A DNA stretch of 9,797 nucleotides, from contig CAYOBW010000277.1 in NCBI GenBank assembly GCA_964402115.1, positions 1 to 9,797 of the forward strand, read 5' to 3'. Of this stretch, positions 1 to 7,070 are shown piece by piece. Within the stretch, counting starts at the first letter, position 1. Each line of letters starts with the position of its first letter. The position numbers were made by a program, and so were the translations under genes. Origin of the DNA: CAYOBW01 sp964402115. GTDB lineage: Bacteria; Verrucomicrobiota; Kiritimatiellia; UBA8416; CAYOBW01. The notes beneath the pieces were generated by a model. That model made no database searches. It was not told the origin of the DNA and was given only the letters and a program-made list of their open reading frames with translations.

Positions 1-87
1 CGAGCGGGGCGGGGCGGACCCGGAACCCGCGGGGACGTTCACCCGGGGTCCATGCTGAAGGCTTGCATCCGCTAGCTACCGCAGGTA

Positions 88-96
88 TGTTACAAT
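88..96 (+). promoter_or_regulatory. Extended -10 promoter for the ABC ATPase gene
   Basis: The motif TGTTACAAT fits an extended -10 (TG, one base, then TACAAT, 5 of 6 to consensus). There is no good -35 at 16-18 bp, which extended -10 promoters tolerate. Transcription would start near 103, leaving a leader of about 19 bases that carries GGAG at 111-114. The in-frame ATG at 95 lies inside this -10 box, so it would not be on the transcript. A weaker alternative pairs TTGCAT (63-68) with TATGTT (86-91) at 17 bp. Confidence 0.5.
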
Positions 97-121
97 GCTT
101 GTACGTGAATGGAGTGCGCGC

Positions 122-1225
<1,104 letters not shown>

Positions 1226-1260
1226 GGCACTCCGGGCCCGGGCCCAACCGGAGGGGGAAG

Positions 1261-2256
1261 ATGCAAATGCCAGACATGAATGCAACGATCAAGGATGGCT
1301 GGGTGGGATACCGGCCGGACATCAAGATCCTGGACTGCACGGTTCGCGACGGCGGGTTGATCAACGACCACGCCTTCGCGGACGATTTCGTGAAGGCCGT
1401 CTACCAGACCTGCGTCGCCGCGGGCGTGGACTACATGGAGATGGGCTACAAGGCCGCCAAGGACATCTACGTGCCCACGAAGTACGGCCCCTGGAAGTTC
1501 TCCGACGAGGATGACCTCCGCCGCATCGTGGACGACAACCCCACGGAGCTGAAGATCGCCGTGATGGCCGACGCGGAGCGCACGGAGTACAAGTCCGACA
1601 TCCTCCCCAAGGAGCAGAGCGTCGTGGACTGCATCCGCGTGGCCTGCTACATCAACCAGGTGCCCACCGCTCTGGAGATGATCAGGGACGCGCACGACAA
1701 GGGCTACGAAACCATGATGCAGCTCATGGCGGTCTCGGTGGTCGCCGACCACGACCTGTGCGCCGCGCTCGACCTCGTCGCCAAGAGCCCGGCCAACGGC
1801 GTGTACATCGTGGACAGCTTCGGCTCGCTCTACACCGAGCAGGTGCGCAACCTGACCCGCCTCTACCTCAAGGCGATGGACGGCACGGGCAAGGAGGTCG
1901 GCATCCACGCCCACAACAACCAGCAGCTCGCGTTCGCGAACACGCTGGAGGCCCTGATCGCCGGCGCGAACCGGCTGGACACAACGATCAACGGACTGGG
2001 GCGCGGGGCGGGCAACTGCCCGATGGAACTGCTGCTGGGCTTCCTGCACAACCCGAAGTTCGACGTGCGGCCCGTGCTCGACGTCATCCAGCGCGTCTTC
2101 ATACCGCTGAGCAAGACGATGGACTGGGGCTACAGCATCCCGTACGCGATCACCGGCCAGCTGAACCAGCACCCGCGCGCGGCCATCGCCCTGCGCAGCG
2201 GCCCGACGCCCGACGACTATGTCGGGTTCTACGACCACATGATGCAGGACCAGTAG
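1261..2256 (+). CDS. DRE-TIM metallolyase, 4-hydroxy-2-oxovalerate aldolase-like
   Basis: The 331-aa protein belongs to the superfamily of divalent-metal TIM barrels that includes 4-hydroxy-2-oxovalerate aldolase, HMG-CoA lyase and isopropylmalate/homocitrate synthases. The signature DCTVRDGG is at 25-32 and the metal-binding HAHNN at 216-220. D25, H216 and H218 are the expected metal ligands by analogy with DmpG. 'DTTINGLGRGAGN' near 240-252 is a typical barrel-end motif. Length and motifs favour the hydroxy-oxovalerate aldolase-like branch over the synthases, which carry extra C-terminal domains. DmpG needs an acetaldehyde dehydrogenase partner, and none is nearby, so the true substrate is unknown. 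The start at 1261 has GGAGGGGG at 1250-1257; in-frame ATGs at 1267 and 1276 are possible. The 3' end meets truA head-on with 4 bases between the stops. Confidence 0.8.
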   Translation: MQMPDMNATIKDGWVGYRPDIKILDCTVRDGGLINDHAFADDFVKAVYQTCVAAGVDYMEMGYKAAKDIYVPTKYGPWKFSDEDDLRRIVDDNPTELKIAVMADAERTEYKSDILPKEQSVVDCIRVACYINQVPTALEMIRDAHDKGYETMMQLMAVSVVADHDLCAALDLVAKSPANGVYIVDSFGSLYTEQVRNLTRLYLKAMDGTGKEVGIHAHNNQQLAFANTLEALIAGANRLDTTINGLGRGAGNCPMELLLGFLHNPKFDVRPVLDVIQRVFIPLSKTMDWGYSIPYAITGQLNQHPRAAIALRSGPTPDDYVGFYDHMMQDQ

Positions 2257-2260
2257 GCCT

Positions 2261-3007
2261 TCAGTACCACACGCGCCAGAGGAAGAGGCCTTGGGCGGGG
2301 GCGGTGGGCACACGGGCGGTGCGGACGCGCGAGGCGAGGATCTCCCGCGCCCGCGCGGGCGGCTCGGCGCCCTCGCCCACGCGGATGAGGAAGCCGGCGA
2401 GGCTGCGCACCATCCGGTAGAGGAAGCCTTCGCCGCGCGCGACCACGGTCACCGCATACCCGCTCTTGAGCACGGCCAGCCGGTTCACGCGGCGCGTCGT
2501 GCTTTCGATTTCCCGGTTCGGATTCGCCGCGAACGCCGCGAAATCGTGCCGTCCCACGAGCAGCGCGGCCGCCTCGCGCATAAGCACGACGTCGAGCGGC
2601 TTGCGGACATGGGCGCAGTAGAGCCGGCGGTCCGGCAGCAGGATCGGACCGTTCCAGATGAAGTAGCGATATTCCTTGCCCGTCGCGCTGCGGCGCGCGT
2701 GGAACGTCTCCGGCACGCGGCCCACCTGCAGGATGCGCACATCCGCGGGCAGCACCGCGTTGAGCGCGCGGTGCAGCGCCGCGGGCTGCCAGTCGCGCGC
2801 CAGATCCAGATGCGCCACCTGCCCCCGCGCGTGCACGCCCTGGTCCGTCCGGCCGCTCCCGTGCGCCTTCGGCGTCTCGCCCGTCAGCTGCGCCACCGTC
2901 CGCTCGAGCACGGCTTGCACCGCCAGGCCGTTGGGCTGCACCTGCCAGCCGGCGTAGGCCGTGCCGTCGTACGCCACGACCAGCTTGTAGCGGTGCGCCG
3001 CGCTCAC
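2261..3007 (-). CDS. truA: tRNA pseudouridine synthase A
   Basis: TruA converts uridines 38-40 of the tRNA anticodon stem-loop to pseudouridine. The 248-aa product is of usual length. It begins with the family pattern VVAYDGTAYAGWQ, has the catalytic motif GRTDQGVHA with nucleophile D55 (Ala is more usual than Gln after the Asp), and carries 'FLYRMVRSLAGFLIRVG' near 195-213. It ends with the hallmark APAQGLFLWRVWY. The start is GTG at 3007, whose GTGA overlaps the stop of ruvX by 4 bases, indicating translational coupling. It is the last gene of the minus-strand series and converges on the aldolase gene. No terminator fits in the 4-base gap, so the two transcripts probably overlap at their 3' ends. 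Confidence 0.95.
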   Translation of the reverse strand: MSAAHRYKLVVAYDGTAYAGWQVQPNGLAVQAVLERTVAQLTGETPKAHGSGRTDQGVHARGQVAHLDLARDWQPAALHRALNAVLPADVRILQVGRVPETFHARRSATGKEYRYFIWNGPILLPDRRLYCAHVRKPLDVVLMREAAALLVGRHDFAAFAANPNREIESTTRRVNRLAVLKSGYAVTVVARGEGFLYRMVRSLAGFLIRVGEGAEPPARAREILASRVRTARVPTAPAQGLFLWRVWY

Positions 3008-3465
3008 GCCTCGTCACCCGGCTCGAGGTCGAACAGGTCGTTCTCGGCACGCGTCGCGGCGGCGTCGAGGTAGCCCTGCAGGATGACCTGCGCCGCGAGC
3101 TTGTCGCGGACTTCCTTCCGGCGGCTGCGGCTCATGTCCGCCTCCAGCAGCACGCGCTCCACCAGCCCGGAGCTGAGCCGCTCGTCGCACGTCTCGACGG
3201 GCACCGTCACCAGCCCGCGCAGCAGGGTCAGGAAGCGCTCGACGCGTTCCACCATCTCGCCGCGCGAGCCGTTCATGTTCAGCGGCAGCCCCACCACGAT
3301 GCGCCCGATCCCGTGTTCGCGGCAAAGGGCCACGACCGCGGCCACGGCCGTCGCGTCGGAGTCCACCGGCACGGTGACCAGCGGCATGGCCATGCCGCTG
3401 AGCGTGTCGCCGAGCGCCGTCCCCATGCGCCGTTCCCCGTAGTCGATGCCAAGTATCCGTTCCAT
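3004..3465 (-). CDS. ruvX: RuvX/YqgF family RNase H-fold nuclease
   Basis: YqgF/RuvX proteins act in 16S rRNA 5'-end maturation and were named as putative Holliday-junction resolvases. The 153-aa protein has the RNase H-fold motifs in order: GIDYGERRMG with catalytic D8, VVGLPLNMNGSRG (57-69), DERLSS (94-99), and RDKLAAQVILQGYLD with a second acidic residue D121. All expected motifs are present, so this copy looks functional. ATG 3465 has AAGGGG 6 bases upstream. Its stop overlaps the truA GTG. The upstream side is not another gene but tandem REP modules starting about 25 bases away, so the operon promoter is now distant or replaced. A relic of the same 5' coding end lies at 5350-5421. Confidence 0.93.
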   Translation of the reverse strand: MERILGIDYGERRMGTALGDTLSGMAMPLVTVPVDSDATAVAAVVALCREHGIGRIVVGLPLNMNGSRGEMVERVERFLTLLRGLVTVPVETCDERLSSGLVERVLLEADMSRSRRKEVRDKLAAQVILQGYLDAAATRAENDLFDLEPGDEA

Positions 3466-3489
3466 CCAACGCCCCTTCCCCGCCGCCGG

Positions 3490-3602
3490 TGGCTAAAGCC
3501 CCGGCGCGCTTCCGCCTGAAGGCGGCACTCAGACAGCACGCGCCACCCCGCCGCCAGAGTACCGGCTTCAGCCGGAAGCTCTCCGCGGCCTTCAGGCCGC
3601 GT
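3490..3602 (+). repeat. REP module, copy 1 (four hairpins)
   Basis: This 113-bp unit carries four short-loop palindromes: GGCTaaAGCC (3491-3500), CCGCCTgaAGGCGG (3512-3525), CCGGCTtcAGCCGG (3562-3575) and GCGGCCTtcAGGCCGC (3585-3600). It is repeated in the same orientation 135 bases further on with 111 of 113 bases identical, and more loosely at 4373-4485. Paired REP-like palindromes next to a RAYT gene are the classic BIME/REPtron arrangement. The unit sits just upstream of ruvX. Confidence 0.85.
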
Positions 3603-3624
3603 CTCCCTCCCCGCCGGCCGCCGA

Positions 3625-3737
3625 TGGCTAAAGCCCCGGCGCGCTTCCGCCTGAAGGCGACACTCAGACAGCACGCGCCACCCCGCCGCCAGAGTACCGG
3701 CTTCAGCCGGAAGTTCTCCGCGGCCTTCAGGCCGCGT
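3625..3737 (+). repeat. REP module, copy 2 (tandem with copy 1)
   Basis: It matches copy 1 at 111 of 113 positions. One of the two differences (3660) removes a base pair from the second hairpin. It ends 6 bases before the stop of the RAYT gene. The near-identity points to a recent tandem duplication of a 135-bp unit. Confidence 0.85.
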
Positions 3738-3742
3738 GCCTT

Positions 3743-4345
3743 TCACATGCCCGGGTCGTCCCATCCCTTGCCATAGTCCAGCAAGGGGTACTCCCGCCAC
3801 ATTCGCTCCGCCAGTTCGCGTCCGACACTGGCAAGGTACAGCTCCGCACTCGCGAAGGGCCAATCCTGCCATCGTTCGACATAGCCATGGTACACGGCGT
3901 TGTGGTGTATGTAGTTGAGCGTTGCCCAACGGTGAGCTTCCGACTTCACCGGCTTGGGCAAACACCGATGCCAGCAGGAACGCCCCGGCACACCATCGTC
4001 GACGTTCCAGTCGTGTGACATGCGGCCATGCAGCATTCCGACAGCCTTGCGCACCGCCGTAAGATTGATGGCCTGGAGCAACACATGATAGTGATTCGGC
4101 AACACGCTCCACGCCGACACCCCTTCGGAAACCGGTGCAAGCGTGACCAACAGCGCCGACTCGAACTGCGCCATACGCCGGGGTGAGGAGCCGAGCACCG
4201 GCTGGTGCTCGTAACAAGCGGCGGAGAGATGATACCAGTGCCGCTCAAGCCCGTGCGGCGGACCATGCCATGGCTGGCCACACTGTCGGCGCAAGCGCAG
4301 AGTCTCGGCGCGTGCGGCGGCTGTCATGTGTCGCCAGTTGTACAT
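3743..4345 (-). CDS. REP-associated tyrosine transposase (RAYT, Y1_Tnp/IS200-like)
   Basis: RAYTs are single-copy HUH-family nucleases related to IS200/IS605 TnpA that act on REP hairpins. The 200-aa product has the HUH motif as LPNHYH (H85, H87), followed by the family's conserved tail: NYIHHN (144-149), VERWQDWPFAS (156-166) and the C-terminal YPLLDYGKGWDDP. The catalytic tyrosine is not certain; Y145 is one candidate. The protein looks full length with no stops. I chose ATG 4345 because AAGGTGG lies 7 bases upstream; the longer reading frame to 4423 only translates REP module 3. REP modules bracket the gene closely on both sides, with one upstream and two downstream. Its coding sequence looks less GC-rich than the flanking operon, which suggests a different origin. 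Confidence 0.88.
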   Translation of the reverse strand: MYNWRHMTAAARAETLRLRRQCGQPWHGPPHGLERHWYHLSAACYEHQPVLGSSPRRMAQFESALLVTLAPVSEGVSAWSVLPNHYHVLLQAINLTAVRKAVGMLHGRMSHDWNVDDGVPGRSCWHRCLPKPVKSEAHRWATLNYIHHNAVYHGYVERWQDWPFASAELYLASVGRELAERMWREYPLLDYGKGWDDPGM

Positions 4346-4372
4346 CGCACCGCCACCTTTCCCATCCGCCGG

Positions 4373-4485
4373 TGGCTGAAGCCCCGGCGCGCTTCCGCCT
4401 GAAGGCGGGACTCCAGCACGCACCGCCGCCTCTCCGTCCGAGTACCGGCTTCAGCCGGAAGCTCCCCGCGGCCTTCAGGCCGCGT
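4373..4485 (+). repeat. REP module, copy 3 (upstream of RAYT)
   Basis: It has the same layout, length and orientation as copies 1 and 2, with a diverged middle (about 4410-4440) and conserved hairpins, including CCGGCTtcAGCCGG and GCGGCCTtcAGGCCGC. It lies 27 bases upstream of the RAYT start codon, so it may be in or near that gene's promoter and leader. Confidence 0.85.
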
Positions 4486-4540
4486 CTCTTACCAACCACG
4501 AGGCGTCATACGCGGCGCTGTCGAAAGACGGTCTCGAAAG

Positions 4541-4846
4541 CTACCGAACGTCTCTCACTCGGGCCTTCCAATAGCCCGGCCGCCGAGAACAATGAGCCAC
4601 GGCAACAATCCAGATCGCGTCGGACAACTGAAGGTAAATGAGTTGGAACGGAAAGCGCCTGAGCAAGCACTTGCGCGTGCCATAGGTGTACACAGACCAC
4701 TGTTCGGGGGCGTCCCCGATCTCGGACACTCCGCGCAGCACCTCTCGCTCCAAGTCCAGACCCAGACCCGGTTCACGACTCTCGTAAAATCCGATGGACT
4801 CGTCGAGTTCCGAGCCGGCCGCCGGATGGAAGACAACGCGGGTCAA
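4541..4846 (-). CDS. RelE/ParE-family toxin
   Basis: The 101-aa protein matches the ParE/RelE-like 'plasmid stabilization' toxin pattern. It begins VVFHPAAGSELDES with FYESREPGLG, has DAPEQW in the middle, then RRFPFQLIY (63-71), and ends VAVAHCSRRPGYWKAR (81-96). The terminal 'AVAH-RRPGYW' is typical of the subfamily paired with Unstab_antitox antitoxins. Whether it cleaves mRNA or poisons gyrase cannot be read from the sequence. The start is TTG 4846, overlapping the antitoxin stop by 4 bases (TTGA), with AGGGA 9 bases upstream. A weak start and overlap fit production of toxin below antitoxin. It appears intact. Confidence 0.88.
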   Translation of the reverse strand: MTRVVFHPAAGSELDESIGFYESREPGLGLDLEREVLRGVSEIGDAPEQWSVYTYGTRKCLLRRFPFQLIYLQLSDAIWIVAVAHCSRRPGYWKARVRDVR

Positions 4847-5073
4847 TGGTACTTGTCCCTGAGCTTGGCAAAGACATCCTCGGCCGGGATGCCTTTCACC
4901 CGGCCCGAGCGAATCTCATCCACGCGTCTCTCGATCTCCGCGTCCCAAGCTGCGGCCACATCCTGGTCCGGTTCGTCTTCGATGCTGAGGATGAGCGCAT
5001 GCGCCAGCCTGGCCCGCTGCTGTTGCGGCAGATCGAGTGCCTCGTGAGTTACCTTTTCCAGCGTTACTGACAT
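4843..5073 (-). CDS. Addiction-module antitoxin (Unstab_antitox-like)
   Basis: The 76-aa acidic, helical protein fits the small antitoxin family annotated as addiction module protein. The N-terminal half has the 'A-L-LP-RA-LA-LI-SI' pattern (EALDLPQQQRARLAHALILS), followed by AAAWDAEIERRVDEI (about 40-54) and a short tail ending in a 'PAEDVFAKLRDKY' helix. Such proteins bind and neutralise the adjacent RelE/ParE toxin and usually repress their own promoter. It precedes the toxin gene and overlaps it by 4 bases, the standard order. No Shine-Dalgarno precedes ATG 5073; the predicted promoter would start transcription at or next to the ATG, so a leaderless message is likely. Confidence 0.85.
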   Translation of the reverse strand: MSVTLEKVTHEALDLPQQQRARLAHALILSIEDEPDQDVAAAWDAEIERRVDEIRSGRVKGIPAEDVFAKLRDKYH

Positions 5074-5079
5074 GTTTTG

Positions 5080-5109
5080 ACACTAGCACACGAACGCCTG
5101 AACGGTCAA
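5080..5109 (-). promoter_or_regulatory. Predicted toxin-antitoxin promoter
   Basis: On the minus strand TTGACC (5109-5104, 5 of 6 to consensus) is followed after 18 bases by TAGTGT (5085-5080), preceded by a TG that makes an extended -10. The start of transcription would fall at about 5073, the A of the antitoxin ATG. The spacer holds a direct repeat, GAACGcctGAACG on the plus strand (5092-5104), a possible site for autoregulation. Confidence 0.45.
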
Positions 5110-5258
5110 TTCCGGCAACAGAACACGGTTCGCCGCGTTCAACTCGCGCCCCTGCACGTTCTCCGGCGGACTCAGCTCCACGGTGAAGACCGGCGACACC
5201 GCTGAGGAGGTGGCGGCGCGGCGAACAGGATGGCGCGTAGTCGCAGGTTCGTGACCAT
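5083..5258 (-). pseudogene. Frameshifted remnant of a small, possibly secreted ORF
   Basis: An ideal Shine-Dalgarno AGGAGGTG (5274-5267) lies 8 bases before ATG 5258. This frame begins MVTNLRLRAILFAA, a basic then hydrophobic start like a signal peptide, then loses sense and stops at 28 residues. The neighbouring frame carries plausible protein (SPVFTVELSPPENVQGRELN and onward) to a stop at 5083. Joining the two needs one frameshift near 5215. I recognise no family. It could equally be a short real peptide or chance; the strong ribosome site is the main evidence. Its 3' end overlaps the toxin-antitoxin promoter. Confidence 0.3.
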
Positions 5259-5327
5259 GGTGCGGACACCTCCTGAGCCATGCAGACATAACACGCTGAG
5301 ATAGCCGCCGGTCTTTTCGCGCTTGCC

Positions 5328-5379
5328 GGGACGGCCCGGGAGGACCGTCCTACGCGGGACGGCGCTCCCGCGCCGTCCC
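5328..5379. repeat. Two GC-rich palindromes at the relic junction
   Basis: The first is a GGACGG/CCGTCC stem (5329-5334 with 5345-5350). The second is a perfect 9-bp stem GGGACGGCG/CGCCGTCCC (5356-5364 with 5371-5379) with loop CTCCCG. They share the GGGACGG arm and look like a REP-type unit of a family different from the modules around the RAYT gene. The right arm coincides with codons 15-17 of the ruvX relic. Confidence 0.65.
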
Positions 5380-5421
5380 CATCCGCCGTTCGCCGAAGTC
5401 GATGCCGAGTATACGTTCCAT
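5350..5421 (-). pseudogene. ruvX: Truncated 5' relic of ruvX directly behind coaX
   Basis: Reading from ATG 5421, the first 17 codons give MERILGIDFGERRMGTA, the start of RuvX, before running into a palindrome and a TAG at 5350. The 51 bases 5371-5421 match 3415-3465 of the intact ruvX at 46 positions. Of the five differences four are silent and one changes Tyr9 to Phe, a conservative change. Similarity stops exactly at the ATG on the upstream side. The relic begins 6 bases after the coaX stop, as a coupled next gene would. It lacks nearly all of the fold and cannot be functional. Confidence 0.85.
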
Positions 5422-5427
5422 GGCCTG

Positions 5428-6183
5428 TCACCGGTTCAAATCGTGAATCTTGCCGAGGCCGTAGAGGGTCAGCGTGGGGTCGATCTTGAATGGCAGATCC
5501 AGGCCCGCGAGCGCCCACGGGGCATAGCCGCCCGTGGCGCACAGCGTCACCCGCCGCCAGCCGAGCGTGTCGAGCAGGTGCCGCGTGATCTCGCGCACCA
5601 TCCCGCGATACCCCACCTGCGCACCCAGCCGCATCGCGCCGACCGTGCTGCGACCGATCGCGCCGCACGGCCCCTTGAGCCGGATGTGCGGCAGCAGCGC
5701 CGTGCGGTCCGCGAGGTAATCCGTCATCAGGGGCAGGCCGGGCGCGATCACGCCGCCGATGTAGGCCGCGTCCGGGGTGATCACGTCGAAGGTCAGCGCC
5801 GTGCCGAAGTCCGCCACGATGACGGGGGCGCCGTAGCGCGCGACCGCGCCGCAGGCGTCGGCCAGCCGGTCCGCGCCGATCGTGGCCGGCGCCGGGTAGC
5901 GCAGCGTCACGCCCAGTTCGAGACGGTGCCCCACGACCAGCGGCGGCCGCCCCGTCAGCTCGTCCAGCAGCCCGCACCAGGCCGCGTTCACGGTCGGCAC
6001 GACCGATCCCAGCACGGCACCGGCGGGGTGGCCGTTCCGGCAGAGGCGGCGCACGGCCCGCTCGGCCGCCTCGCGGTTGCGGATCCCGCCGTCGATGTGC
6101 GTCACACCGCTGACGCGGCCGCGCTGCCACAGCGCGAGCCCCGTACTCGTGTTGCCGACGTCGATGACCACGACCGCGCCCAT
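5428..6183 (-). CDS. coaX: Type III pantothenate kinase
   Basis: CoaX phosphorylates pantothenate, the first step of coenzyme A synthesis; type III enzymes belong to the ASKHA (actin-like ATPase) fold. The 251-aa protein shows VIDVGNTSTG with D8 and G10-N11-T12 (phosphate-binding loop), TIGADRL with D105-R106 (101-107), VADFGTALTFDVI with D125 and G127-T128, then GGVIAPGL (143-150) and ATGGYAP. All hallmark motifs are intact and the length is normal. Its ATG 6183 shares one base with the nadC stop (TGATG), so translation is coupled. An upstream in-frame extension runs over nadC and is a shadow. In many bacteria coaX is next to birA; here nadC abuts it directly. Confidence 0.95.
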   Translation of the reverse strand: MGAVVVIDVGNTSTGLALWQRGRVSGVTHIDGGIRNREAAERAVRRLCRNGHPAGAVLGSVVPTVNAAWCGLLDELTGRPPLVVGHRLELGVTLRYPAPATIGADRLADACGAVARYGAPVIVADFGTALTFDVITPDAAYIGGVIAPGLPLMTDYLADRTALLPHIRLKGPCGAIGRSTVGAMRLGAQVGYRGMVREITRHLLDTLGWRRVTLCATGGYAPWALAGLDLPFKIDPTLTLYGLGKIHDLNR

Positions 6184-7070
6184 CAGTCCGCATCCTCCGG
6201 CGCCGGCGCGATCTCCAGCGAAAGGTCCACGGCCGGGGCCGAATGCGTCAGGCAGCCGAGCGAAATCGCATCCACGCCCGTGGCCGCGACGGCTTCGACG
6301 TTGGCCAGGGTGATGCCGCCGGAGGCTTCCACGCGCGAGATGCCCTTGCACAGCGGCACGAGGCGGCGCAGTTCCTCCGGGGTCTGGTTGTCGAGCAGCA
6401 CCCACTCGGGCGAGGCGCGCAGGGCGCACCGCAGCTCCGCCTCGGTCTCCACCTCGACTTCCACCTCCAGGCCCGGGAACGCGCGCCGGCAGGCTGACAC
6501 AGCCAGGTCCAGCCGCGACGCCTCGCCCGCCCGCCACAACTGCCGGTGGTTGTCCTTGATGAGCGCCCGGTCGTAGAGGCCCATGCGGTGGTTCGTGCCG
6601 CCGCCGCAGCGCACGGCGTACTTTTCCAGCCGGCGCAGGCCCGGCGTGGTCTTCCGCGTATCGAGGATCAGCGTCCCGTAGGCCGCGACGCTATCGACGA
6701 ACCGCCGCGTCAGCGTGGCCACGCCGGAGAGCCGCTGCAGCAGGTTCAGCGCCGTGCGTTCGCCCGTCAGGATGGCGCGCGCGGAGCCGCACAGCTCCAG
6801 CAGCGTGTCGCCCGCGGCGGCGGCGGCCCCGTCGCCGCGCACGACCGTGCAGCGCACCCGGGGATCCAGCGCGCCGAACACGGCGGCAGCCACGCCCGCC
6901 CCCGCCACGACACAGGGCTGCCGGGCTTCGATGACCGCGCGCACGACCGCGCCGGCGTCAACCAGCGCGAGCGTCGTCACGTCGGCCGGCCCCACGTCTT
7001 CCGCCAGCGCGCGGCGGATCAGGTCCCGGACATCGGGCTCGTCGGCAATCGGCGGCAGCGACTCCATCAT
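6183..7070 (-). CDS. nadC: Quinolinate phosphoribosyltransferase (NAD synthesis)
   Basis: NadC condenses quinolinate with PRPP and decarboxylates it to nicotinate mononucleotide in de novo NAD synthesis. The 295-aa product carries the diagnostic motifs EDVGPADVTT (24-33), LNLLQRLSGVATLT (108-121), DTRKTTPGLRRLEKYAVR (137-154) and CGGGTNHRMGLYD (155-167). LIKDNH with K172, the VEVEVET run, VLLDN, EASGGI and GVDAISLG follow. The active-site Arg, His and Lys residues are present. I chose ATG 7070: GGAG (7080-7077) lies 6 bases upstream and the ATGA overlaps the wzt stop by 4 bases. ATG 7067 or 7082 would also be in frame. Neither nadA nor nadB is in the window, so quinolinate must be made elsewhere. 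Confidence 0.96.
   Translation of the reverse strand: MMESLPPIADEPDVRDLIRRALAEDVGPADVTTLALVDAGAVVRAVIEARQPCVVAGAGVAAAVFGALDPRVRCTVVRGDGAAAAAGDTLLELCGSARAILTGERTALNLLQRLSGVATLTRRFVDSVAAYGTLILDTRKTTPGLRRLEKYAVRCGGGTNHRMGLYDRALIKDNHRQLWRAGEASRLDLAVSACRRAFPGLEVEVEVETEAELRCALRASPEWVLLDNQTPEELRRLVPLCKGISRVEASGGITLANVEAVAATGVDAISLGCLTHSAPAVDLSLEIAPAPEDAD

Larger units (their letters stand above)
3466..5427. other. Accessory island splitting coaX from ruvX
   Basis: The stretch between the stop of coaX and the start of ruvX contains no housekeeping gene. It holds three 113-bp REP modules, a RAYT gene, a toxin-antitoxin pair, an ORF remnant, GC-rich palindromes and a 17-codon ruvX relic. The transposase and toxin-antitoxin part looks visibly less GC-rich than its flanks. 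All genes in it point the same way as the operon. No integrase or clean target duplication marks its ends, so its boundaries are inferred from gene content. Confidence 0.6.

Noticed and set aside
95..121. Earlier ATG at 95 as the start of the ABC ATPase
   Set aside because: It lies inside the extended -10 box and has no ribosome site, while ATG 122 has GGAG at the right distance.
1226..1260. GGGCCCGGGCCC palindrome between the ATPase and aldolase genes as a terminator
   Set aside because: No T-run follows, and the next gene's ribosome site begins at once.
4346..4423. N-terminal extension of the RAYT protein to 4423
   Set aside because: The extra 26 residues are a translation of the REP module; ATG 4345 has a good ribosome site.
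3489..4485. The repeats near RAYT as a CRISPR array
   Set aside because: Units are long, palindromic and either tandem or 600 bases apart, with no short unique spacers and no cas gene.
3415..5421. The 51-bp ruvX repeats at 3415-3465 and 5371-5421 as attL/attR of an integrated element
   Set aside because: No integrase gene lies between them, similarity stops exactly at the ATG, and four of five differences are silent, which fits old coding homology better than an integration duplicate.
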